In this document: in pieces, positions 15,595 through 23,314 of the stretch | Layout of the letters: every line of letters begins with the position of its first letter | Position numbering within the stretch: position 1 is the stretch's first letter | NCBI GenBank assembly: GCA_002350625.1 | Contig: DEFE01000035.1 | Coordinates: 1-45,774 of the forward strand | DNA: 45,774 nucleotides | DNA from: Lachnospiraceae bacterium UBA2860 | GTDB lineage: Bacteria; Bacillota; Clostridia; Lachnospirales; Lachnospiraceae | Direction: 5' to 3' | The notes under the pieces: model-generated | Told to the model about the DNA's origin: nothing | Seen by the model: the letters and a program-made list of their open reading frames with translations, nothing else | Databases searched by the model: none | Made by a program: the position numbers and the translations under genes

Positions 15595-17232
15595 ATGCAT
15601 TCACTCAGAACAAAGATCACACTCGTCACGCTGGCCCTGCTGGCGATCGCCGTATCCGTCGTCGCGGCTCTAAGCGTCTTCTTCGTGCGGAACGACAAGC
15701 AGCTTGAGACCAACCAGCTCCTTCTTCTCCTGTGCGAGACGGGAGAGAAGAATCTCGACTACTACTTCGACAGGGTGCAGAAAGCGGTCGGAGAGGTGGC
15801 GCGCTTCACGGAAGAGGATCTGGAGAAGACGGGGCAGGACGATCTGATGTCCCACACAGAACGCGTTGAGAAGTACTTTATGGATATGGCCGGCAGGACA
15901 GACGGCGTCCTGACTTACTATTACCGGATTGATCCGGAGGTCTCTGACAGCGTGAAGGGCTTCTGGTACACGAATCTCGAGGGAGAGGGCTTCGAGCCGC
16001 ATGAGGTGACGGACATCACGCTCTATGACACGGAGGACACCTCGAGCCTCGTCTGGTTCACCGTGCCCAGGCACACCCGCGCGCCGATCTGGCTGGCGCC
16101 CTATATCACGGACAATCTGGACGTGCGCGTGATCTCCTACAACGTTCCGATCATCTACCGTGGCCGGTTTATCGGCGTCGTCGGCATCGAGATCGACTAC
16201 TCGGTGATGGCGGAGCAGGTGGAGAGCATAAGGCTCTACGACCACGGCTACGCGTTTTTATGCGACGCCGCGGGGAATATCTTCTACCACCCACGCATCG
16301 ACGTCACGCAGCTCAATGATAAGAACAGGCCCCCGCTGCCGGAGGGACTCATCGGCAGCAAAACCTTTGTCCGGTACACCTATGACGGCGTGGAGAAGGA
16401 GGCCGCCTGGCTCCCCTTAAGCAACGGAATGCGCCTCAACGTGTGCGTGCCGGTGGCGGAGACGAACGGCGACTGGATGGGACTCGTCCGGGAAATCCTG
16501 ATCACATCCGCCGCTGTGCTGCTCGCCCTGTGCCTGTTCACCCTGTTCTATACGAGGCGCATCACCGATCCTCTGGAGAGACTTACGCGCGCTGCGGAGC
16601 AGGTGGACAACGGCAACTATGACGTAAAGCTCGATTACGACGCGGACGACGAGGTCGGGCGGCTCACGAAAACCTTCCGGAACCTGTCCGACCACATGCG
16701 GGAGCACATCAGCGACCTGAACAAGCGGGTGTATGTCGACGCGCTCACTTCCGTGAAAAACAAAGGCGCTTTCTCCTCCGCGCTCGACGCGCTTGACGAC
16801 GAGCTGAAGGATAAGGGCAGCCGGAAACCGTTCGCGATCGGCGTGTTTGACTGCAACAACCTCAAAACCATCAACGACAGGTACGGCCACGATAAAGGCG
16901 ACATCTACCTGAAGACAGCCTGCCGCCTGATCTGCCACGTGTTCCAGCACAGCCCCGTGTACAGGATCGGCGGCGATGAATTCGCCGTCATCCTGAAGCA
17001 TGATGACTTCGAGAACCGGGAGGCGCTGATCAGCACCTTCAGGGACATGAGCGGGGAAATCAACGCGGCGACGAAAAATGCGTGGGAGAAGGTCGATATG
17101 GCAGTGGGCGCCGCGGACTACGATTCCGAAATCGACGCCTCCGCGATCGACGTGGTCCGCCGCGCCGACTCGTCAATGTACGCCAATAAGCGCGAGCAGA
17201 AGAACGCAAGGCTCGCGAAAGAAGAGTCGTAA
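15595..17232 (+). CDS. Membrane diguanylate cyclase with Cache sensor, HAMP and intact GGDEF
   Basis: A 545-residue protein with a helix at about 8-30, an extracytoplasmic Cache-type sensor (about 35-295), a second helix (about 300-320), a HAMP segment (about 322-375) and a GGDEF domain (about 380-540). The active-site loop GGDEF (459-463) is intact, with the usual DALTSVKNK start and NNLKTINDRYGHDKGD segment. The usual RxxD inhibitory site before the loop is not present (FQHS at that position), so product inhibition is probably weak. It should make c-di-GMP in response to an external signal, opposing the phosphodiesterase encoded just upstream. 85 bases without a visible terminator separate it from the export cassette. 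Confidence 0.92.
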   Translation: MHSLRTKITLVTLALLAIAVSVVAALSVFFVRNDKQLETNQLLLLLCETGEKNLDYYFDRVQKAVGEVARFTEEDLEKTGQDDLMSHTERVEKYFMDMAGRTDGVLTYYYRIDPEVSDSVKGFWYTNLEGEGFEPHEVTDITLYDTEDTSSLVWFTVPRHTRAPIWLAPYITDNLDVRVISYNVPIIYRGRFIGVVGIEIDYSVMAEQVESIRLYDHGYAFLCDAAGNIFYHPRIDVTQLNDKNRPPLPEGLIGSKTFVRYTYDGVEKEAAWLPLSNGMRLNVCVPVAETNGDWMGLVREILITSAAVLLALCLFTLFYTRRITDPLERLTRAAEQVDNGNYDVKLDYDADDEVGRLTKTFRNLSDHMREHISDLNKRVYVDALTSVKNKGAFSSALDALDDELKDKGSRKPFAIGVFDCNNLKTINDRYGHDKGDIYLKTACRLICHVFQHSPVYRIGGDEFAVILKHDDFENREALISTFRDMSGEINAATKNAWEKVDMAVGAADYDSEIDASAIDVVRRADSSMYANKREQKNARLAKEES

Positions 17233-17283
17233 AGCAGATGGACGAGCAAGAAGACTCGCGAAAGAAAAACAGTAAAGCGAATG
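17192..17283 (+). repeat. Imperfect tandem duplication over the end of the cyclase gene
   Basis: The last codons of the cyclase (CGAGCAGAAG, then CTCGCGAAAGAA, then TAAAGC) recur about 45-50 bases later as CGAGCAAGAAG, CTCGCGAAAGAA, TAAAGC. The second copy lies outside the frame, in the gap before the adaptor gene. Confidence 0.6.
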
Positions 17284-17317
17284 CACAAACAAGACTTACG
17301 GAAGGGGTGCCGTGCCC

Positions 17318-17767
17318 ATGGAAAAGGAGTTTTACAGGAAAAAATCTTTAGAGAATATCTCCTCGCCGGAGGCGCTGCACGACTACATGCGCGTCACGAG
17401 CCCCCGGCTGTGGATGCTGCTTGCGGCGATCAGCGCGCTCCTTGTCGGCTTCATGATCTACGCCTCCACGAAGAAGATGGAGAATACCCTGCCGTTTACG
17501 GTGCACGTCGAAAACCGCGCGGACGGCGGAAGGCAGGTGTCCGCTGAGCTTCCGCTCGGTGAGAAGGACGTGGTGGATGCCGGGATGCCGGTGCGGATCG
17601 GGAGCGAGAACGGCAGGATCGAAAGCATCACGAGTTATGCAGGGAAGGGAAAGATGTCCCTTGTGATCGAGCTGGATAACAAGGACGCGGATCTTCAGGA
17701 CGGAGCCCATGACGCGGAGATCATCGTGGAATCGACTTCGCTCACGAGCTTTTTGTGGAATAAATGA
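17318..17767 (+). CDS. Short NHLM-type HlyD-like adaptor of export cassette 2
   Basis: A 149-residue paralogue of the adaptor at 4992-5411. The N-terminus (FYRKKSLENISSPEALHDYM) resembles NHLM HlyD proteins, with one transmembrane helix at about 32-52 and a small external beta domain containing a LPLGEKD segment. The coiled-coil arms of ordinary HlyD proteins are missing. ATG at 17318 is preferred because GAAGGGG lies 10 bases upstream; a GTG six bases earlier is too close to that site. It is 21 bases before the C39 transporter. The two adaptors differ strongly outside the N-terminus, suggesting adaptation to different cargo. Confidence 0.78.
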   Translation: MEKEFYRKKSLENISSPEALHDYMRVTSPRLWMLLAAISALLVGFMIYASTKKMENTLPFTVHVENRADGGRQVSAELPLGEKDVVDAGMPVRIGSENGRIESITSYAGKGKMSLVIELDNKDADLQDGAHDAEIIVESTSLTSFLWNK

Positions 17768-17788
17768 AGGATAAGGGATGAAAGAGCA

Positions 17789-19963
17789 GTGAGTGCTGTG
17801 AAAAAGCCGGTCAGGGGCGCCGTGGCGAAGGTGCCGGTCATCATGCAGATGGAAGCGCTGGAGTGCGGCGCGGCCTGTCTCGCTATGGTGATGGCCTACT
17901 ACGAAAAATGGGTTCCGCTTGAACAGGTGCGCCTGGACTGCGGCGTGAGCCGCGACGGATCCAACATGAAGAATATCCTGCTGGCCGGCGTGAACTACGG
18001 CTTTGAGGTCAAGGGGTACCGGGCGGAGATTGAAACGCTCAAGACGGAGTGCACCTATCCCTGCATCATCCACTGGGATTTTAAGCACTTTGTGGTGCTG
18101 GACGGCTTCAAAGGGAACAAGGCCGTCATCAATGACCCGGCCAGAGGCGTCGTGCAAGTGCCCATCGAGGAATTCGACAAGCTCTTTACCGGGCTTGTCC
18201 TGCTTTTTGAGCCTTCGGCCGACTTTGTGCCTTCGGGGAAGCGAAAGAGCACGCTGTCATTTGCGAGAAAGCGGCTGAAGGGCGCGGGGACCGCCGTGGC
18301 CTTTGTCGTCATGACCACGATCATCAGCTATTACTTCGGCATCGTCAACCCCGTCATGTCCCGGATCTTCTTTGACCGGCTCCTCACGGGCAGAGCCCCG
18401 GGCTGGGTCAGGCCTTTTATCGCGGGCATGACCGTGCTGGCCGTATTCCAGCTGATCGTCCTGTGGGCGCAGACGATCTATAATCTCAAGATCAACGGCA
18501 AGATGGCCATCGAGGGGAGCGCCGCCTTCATGTGGAAGGTGCTGCGCCTGCCCATGGAGTTCTTCTCCCAGCGCATGGTCGGCGACATCATGCAGCGGCA
18601 CGGCACGAACGCCAACATCGCCAACACGATCGTGATGACAGTGGCGCCGCTCGGCCTCAATTCCATTATGCTGATTTTTTATCTGGTGGTCATGCTGCGG
18701 TACAGCCCGATTCTCACGCTCGTCGGTCTGGCCTCCTTCGTGCTGAATCTGTGCATGGCGAGATATCTCTCCGCGAAGCGCGTCAATCTGACCCGCGTCC
18801 AGATGCGCGACATGGGGAAGCTCAGCTCCGCGACGCTGGCGGGCATCAGCATGACGGAGACGATCCGCTCCGCCGGGGCGGAGGCCGGTTTCTTCCGCAG
18901 GTGGAGCGGATACCAGGCTTCCGTGAACACGCAGAGTGTCCGCTTTGCCTCTCTGAACGCCCGTTTCGGCATCATCCCTTCCTTTATCAGCAAAGCGAGC
19001 AATTACGCCGTCCTGTTTCTTGGCGTTCTGCTCACGATGAGAGGAAACTTTACCGTCGGTATGATTTTCACCTTCCAGGGAATTCTCAGCGCCTTTATGG
19101 GTCCGGCCACGACCCTCGTCAGCGCGAGCCAGACGATTCAGGAGATGCGCACGGAAATGGAGCGCGTGGAGGATGTGCTCGAATACCCGGACGACCCTGC
19201 CCTCTCTTTCGGCGCAGGCAAAGAGACGGAGGACTACGCGAAGCTTAAAGGGGAGGTCGAGCTCAGGCATGTCAGCTTCGGCTATTCGCGGCTCGGAAGC
19301 CCGACAGTGACAGATTTTTCCATGCACTTAAAGCCCGGCGGCCGGGTCGCGATCGTCGGCCCGAGCGGCTGCGGCAAATCCACGATCAGCAAGCTGATCA
19401 CGGGGCTCTGCCAGCCGTGGGAAGGGGAGATCCTCTTTGACAAAAGACCGATCTCCGAGATTCCCAGAGCAGTCTTCACCGGCTCCGTGGCCATGGTGGA
19501 CCAGGATATCGTGCTCTTCGAGGACACCATTGCGAACAATATCCGCATGTGGGACGAATCCATCAAGGACTTCGAGGTCATCCTGGCCGCCAGAGACGCC
19601 CAGCTGCACGACGACATCCTGCAGCGGCCGGGCGGCTATCAGGCGCAGCTGATCGAAAATGGCATGGATCTGTCCGGCGGGCAGCGCCAGAGGCTGGAGA
19701 TCGCGCGCGTCCTGGCGCAGGACCCGTCCGTCATCATCCTGGACGAGGCCACGAGCGCCCTGGACGCCAAGACCGAATACGAACTCGTGAAGGCAGTGAA
19801 GGACCGCGGCATCTCCTGCATCGTCGTGGCCCACCGTCTGTCCACGATCCGTGACTGCGACGAGATCATCGTGCTCGAGAAGGGCAAGGTCGTGGAGCGG
19901 GGAACGCACAGTGAGCTGTACAAAAAGGGCGGCGCGTACGCAGCCCTGGTCACCAGTGAATAG
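17789..19963 (+). CDS. NHLM-type export ABC transporter with C39 peptidase domain (cassette 2)
   Basis: A 724-residue paralogue of the transporter at 2788-4965 with the same plan. The C39 domain has Cys26 (MEALECGAAC), His100 (HFVVL) and Asp116 (NDPARG). Transmembrane helices follow at about 165-440. The ATPase has GPSGCGKST, LSGGQRQR and VIILDEATSALD. It should cut double-glycine leaders and export the products, but no leader peptide gene is visible beside this cassette, so its cargo may be encoded elsewhere. The start is GTG at 17789, 21 bases after the adaptor stop, with a weak AAAGAG site; a GTG four codons later is possible. Confidence 0.93.
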   Translation: MSAVKKPVRGAVAKVPVIMQMEALECGAACLAMVMAYYEKWVPLEQVRLDCGVSRDGSNMKNILLAGVNYGFEVKGYRAEIETLKTECTYPCIIHWDFKHFVVLDGFKGNKAVINDPARGVVQVPIEEFDKLFTGLVLLFEPSADFVPSGKRKSTLSFARKRLKGAGTAVAFVVMTTIISYYFGIVNPVMSRIFFDRLLTGRAPGWVRPFIAGMTVLAVFQLIVLWAQTIYNLKINGKMAIEGSAAFMWKVLRLPMEFFSQRMVGDIMQRHGTNANIANTIVMTVAPLGLNSIMLIFYLVVMLRYSPILTLVGLASFVLNLCMARYLSAKRVNLTRVQMRDMGKLSSATLAGISMTETIRSAGAEAGFFRRWSGYQASVNTQSVRFASLNARFGIIPSFISKASNYAVLFLGVLLTMRGNFTVGMIFTFQGILSAFMGPATTLVSASQTIQEMRTEMERVEDVLEYPDDPALSFGAGKETEDYAKLKGEVELRHVSFGYSRLGSPTVTDFSMHLKPGGRVAIVGPSGCGKSTISKLITGLCQPWEGEILFDKRPISEIPRAVFTGSVAMVDQDIVLFEDTIANNIRMWDESIKDFEVILAARDAQLHDDILQRPGGYQAQLIENGMDLSGGQRQRLEIARVLAQDPSVIILDEATSALDAKTEYELVKAVKDRGISCIVVAHRLSTIRDCDEIIVLEKGKVVERGTHSELYKKGGAYAALVTSE

Positions 19964-19980
19964 GAAAGGAGGTGTCCGGT

Positions 19981-22197
19981 TTGGGCTGGTTCGATGAGCA
20001 GATCAAAGAGCGCATGGAGAGCGACCAAAGCGTACTGGAGGACGCCTTCTTCCGTATGGCCAGCGTGGTCATGGACAAATGGAACCAGTACCGTCTGGAA
20101 AATGACCGGCTTATCGCCAGGGAGGCGATCGGAGAGATTTTGAAATATTTCCGTGAGAAGCCCGTGGAGATCCCCGACAACATCGAGGATCTCGGCGAGC
20201 AGCTGGAGTACGCGCTCCGCCCGTCGGGGCTCATGGTCCGGGAGGTCACGCTCGAAGAGAACTGGCAGAATGACGCCTACGGGCCGATGCTCGGCTGCAT
20301 GAAGGAGACCGGGACCGCCGTGGCGCTCCTGCCGAATGCGCTGCACGGCTACCATTACAAAGATCCGGGCACCGGAAAGGACGTGCGCATCACAAGGAAG
20401 AACCGAAACCTCTTCACGAAGGAGGCGATGTGCTTCTACAGGCCTCTGCCCATGAAGTCGCTCGGGATCAAGGATCTCCTGCTCTATATGAAGAACAGCA
20501 TCTCGAAGGGCGACCTGGCCCTCATCGTCCTGGCCTCGGCGGCCGTGACGCTGGTGGGCCTCATCGAGCCGCGCATCTACAGCCTGATCACAGGGCCGGT
20601 CATTACAACCCGGAACCTGAACCTGCTCTTCGGCGCAGGGATCTTTCTGCTCAGCAGCGCCCTGGCCGGACAGCTGATCGAGATGGTGCGCACGCTGCTC
20701 ATGGAGAGAATCAGCATCAAGACGTCCCTGGCGGTGGAGGCCTCGGTGATGATGCGCATCCTGTCCCTGCCGGTCAGCTTCTTCCGGAAGTACTCCTCGG
20801 GCGAGCTGTCCTCGCGCGCGGGCAGCATCAAGTCCCTGTGCGACATGATTCTCACGAACATCCTGTCCGTGGGCCTTACGAGCCTTATGTCGCTCGCTTT
20901 CGTGGGACAGATCCTGCGCTTCGCGCCGGCGCTGGTCGTGCCTTCGCTTATCATCATAGGGGTGACCGTGGCCGTGACGGTGATGACTGCATTTGTGCAG
21001 ATCGGCATCTCCCGCCGCAGAATGCAGCTGGACGCCAAGGAGAACGGCATGAGCTACGCGATCATGAGCGGCGTGCAGAAGCTCCGCCTGTCCGGCTCCG
21101 AGAAACGCGCGTTTGCGCGCTGGGGGAGGCTTTACGCCAGAAGTGCGGCGCTGTCTTATAATCCGCCGCTCTTTATCAAGCTGAACCGCGTGATCACGAC
21201 GGCGATCTCGCTTTTCGGAACAATCATCCTCTACTCCCTCGCGATCAGTACCGGCGTGTCCACGAACGATTACTACGCGTTCAATGTCGCCTATGGAAGC
21301 GTCATGGGCGCCTTCACCGCGCTCTCCGGGATCGCCATCTCCGTGGCCGGGATCAAGCCCGTGCTGGAAATGGCGGAGCCCATCTTAAAGGAGACGCCGG
21401 AGGTCGCTGCGGACAAGGCGCCCGTGGGCAGGGTGAGCGGGCGCATCGAGGTGAGCCACGTGAGCTTCAGGTATTCCGAGCAGATGCCTTATGTGCTGCG
21501 CGACATGAGCCTCACGATCCGCCCCGGCGAGTACGTCGCGATCGTGGGACGCACGGGCTGCGGAAAATCGACGCTCGTCCGTCTCCTGCTCGGCTTCGAG
21601 AAGCCGGAGACAGGCGCGATCTATTTCGATCAGCGCGACTTAAATGACATCGACCCGCGCTCGCTCCGCAGGCATATCGGCGTCGTGATCCAGAACGGCG
21701 GGCTGTTCCAGGGGGACATCTACTCGAACATCGCCATTTCCGCACCCTCGCTTACGATAGAAGAGGCCTGGGAGGCGGCGGAGAAGGCGGGGATCGCAGA
21801 CGATATCCGGGAGATGCCGATGGGCATGAACACCGTCATCTCCGAGGGGCAGGGCGGCATATCCGGCGGCCAGAAGCAGCGGCTCATGATCGCGCGGGCC
21901 ATCGCGCCGAAACCCCAGATCCTGATCTTCGACGAGGCCACGTCGGCCCTCGACAACAAGACGCAGAAGCAGGTGTCGGATGCGCTGGATGAGCTGCACT
22001 GCACCCGCATCGTGATCGCGCACAGGCTGTCCACGATCCGCAATTGCGACCGGATTCTCGTGATGGACCAGGGGGCGATCGTGGAAGAAGGCCGCTACGA
22101 TGAGCTGATTGCAAGGAACGGCCGCTTCGCGGAGCTTGTGGCCAGACAGCGTCTCGACAGACCCGAGGATATTGTGGTAGACAATTCAAAGATGTGA
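19981..22197 (+). CDS. NHLM-type export ABC transporter, second subunit (cassette 2)
   Basis: A 738-residue paralogue of the protein at 451-2766: soluble N-terminal region (1-155), transmembrane part (about 170-460), then an ATPase with GRTGCGKST, GISGGQKQR and LIFDEATSALD. It lacks the acidic repeat tail of its paralogue. TTG at 19981 is chosen: a perfect AAAGGAGG lies eight bases upstream and the protein then begins GWFDEQ like the paralogue. A GTG at 19972 would overlap this binding site. The gene starts 17 bases after the C39 transporter. Confidence 0.9.
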   Translation: MGWFDEQIKERMESDQSVLEDAFFRMASVVMDKWNQYRLENDRLIAREAIGEILKYFREKPVEIPDNIEDLGEQLEYALRPSGLMVREVTLEENWQNDAYGPMLGCMKETGTAVALLPNALHGYHYKDPGTGKDVRITRKNRNLFTKEAMCFYRPLPMKSLGIKDLLLYMKNSISKGDLALIVLASAAVTLVGLIEPRIYSLITGPVITTRNLNLLFGAGIFLLSSALAGQLIEMVRTLLMERISIKTSLAVEASVMMRILSLPVSFFRKYSSGELSSRAGSIKSLCDMILTNILSVGLTSLMSLAFVGQILRFAPALVVPSLIIIGVTVAVTVMTAFVQIGISRRRMQLDAKENGMSYAIMSGVQKLRLSGSEKRAFARWGRLYARSAALSYNPPLFIKLNRVITTAISLFGTIILYSLAISTGVSTNDYYAFNVAYGSVMGAFTALSGIAISVAGIKPVLEMAEPILKETPEVAADKAPVGRVSGRIEVSHVSFRYSEQMPYVLRDMSLTIRPGEYVAIVGRTGCGKSTLVRLLLGFEKPETGAIYFDQRDLNDIDPRSLRRHIGVVIQNGGLFQGDIYSNIAISAPSLTIEEAWEAAEKAGIADDIREMPMGMNTVISEGQGGISGGQKQRLMIARAIAPKPQILIFDEATSALDNKTQKQVSDALDELHCTRIVIAHRLSTIRNCDRILVMDQGAIVEEGRYDELIARNGRFAELVARQRLDRPEDIVVDNSKM

Positions 22198-22203
22198 TAG
22201 AAT
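22195..22203 (+). promoter_or_regulatory. Possible extended -10 promoter of the iron-type ABC operon
   Basis: TGA-TAGAAT resembles an extended -10 element and overlaps the stop of the preceding gene. No clear -35 box and no terminator were seen, so read-through from cassette 2 is also possible. Confidence 0.35.
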
Positions 22204-22255
22204 GAGACCAGCACTTAAAAAAATAATGCTTAATTTTTAGAAAGGAAGATCGGAA

Positions 22256-23302
22256 ATGAAGAAATTTGCGGCGCTTTTGCTTGTGTTCACCATGCTTTTA
22301 GGAGCTGGACAGAGTGTGTTCGCGGAAGTTGAGCCCGACGAGGATATCGAAGGAAAGATCATGATTTACACGTCGATGTATCCTTTTGCGATCGATATGA
22401 TCACCGAGGCTTTAAGAGAAAAGTTCCCGAACCTTGATGCCGAGCTGTTCTACGGCGGCACCGGAGACCTGCAGACGAAGCTCGCCGGAGAGATGGGCAC
22501 CGCGCTGAACGGCATCTTAAGCTGCGACATGCTGCTCGTCGCCGAGCCTTCCTATTCTCTTGAGCTCAAGTCCTACGGCTATCTCGAGCCGATCGAGATC
22601 GACGACCCGGAAAACCTGCTCCGCTTCGATTACGACGAGGAGGGATATTGGTATCCGGTGCGCGTGCTCAACATGGTGCTCGCTTATAATCCGGAGCTGA
22701 ACAAGTACGAGGACGTGCCCCACAGCTTCAAGGATTTTGCCGAGGATCCGAACATGAAGGGCTACATCTCCATGAGCAACCCGCTGACCTCCGGGACGGC
22801 GATGGCGGCGATCACCGCGCTCTCCGACAAGTACGGCTATGAGTACTTTGACAAGCTCGGCGAGAACCAGGTCATGGTGGAGTCCGGCTCCACGGCGCTC
22901 GCGAAGCTCCAGACCGGCGAGTGCAAGGAGATCATGATCCTCGAGGAGTCCGTGCTCAAGGTGCGCAAGGAAGAGCAGTCAAAGCTCGAGGTCATCTATC
23001 CGGATGACGGCGTGGTCCTCATCCCGAGCACGATCATGACAGTGGCGGAGGAGAAGAGCGCCAACGCCAATATCGAGGCCTGCGAGGCGGTCACGAAGTG
23101 GTTCCTCAGCGAAGAGGGACAGCACTATATCACAGAGGCCTATATGCACGGCGTCCTTAAGGGCTATGAGGAGATTCCGTACGACTCGGTCAGCACAGAT
23201 GAGCTTATCCCCAAGGATATCGGCGTGGACTGGGAGCGCTGCTACTACGGGCGCGAGGAGATCCGCACGAGATTCCAGGAAGCAGTGACGACGGGCAACT
23301 GA
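22256..23302 (+). CDS. Solute-binding protein of an iron(III)-type ABC importer
   Basis: A 348-residue FbpA/AfuA-like binding protein with a signal peptide (hydrophobic 5-20, likely cut after VFA at 23). Typical features are KIMIYTSMYP at the start of the mature part, a GGTGDLQTKLAGE segment, MSNPLTSGTA and a KWFLSEEGQ segment near the end. The downstream permease and ATPase fit a ferric-iron or related importer, but the ligand cannot be read from sequence; organophosphate or sulfur compounds are alternatives. There is no lipobox cysteine, unusual for a binding protein in a Gram-positive cell. An AAAGGA site lies nine bases before the ATG. Confidence 0.85.
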   Translation: MKKFAALLLVFTMLLGAGQSVFAEVEPDEDIEGKIMIYTSMYPFAIDMITEALREKFPNLDAELFYGGTGDLQTKLAGEMGTALNGILSCDMLLVAEPSYSLELKSYGYLEPIEIDDPENLLRFDYDEEGYWYPVRVLNMVLAYNPELNKYEDVPHSFKDFAEDPNMKGYISMSNPLTSGTAMAAITALSDKYGYEYFDKLGENQVMVESGSTALAKLQTGECKEIMILEESVLKVRKEEQSKLEVIYPDDGVVLIPSTIMTVAEEKSANANIEACEAVTKWFLSEEGQHYITEAYMHGVLKGYEEIPYDSVSTDELIPKDIGVDWERCYYGREEIRTRFQEAVTTGN

Positions 23303-23314
23303 CGGAAAGAGGCC

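Noticed and set aside
22204..22255. Fur box upstream of the iron-type importer
   Set aside because: The AT-rich sequence lacks the GATAATGAT-type symmetry expected of a Fur site.
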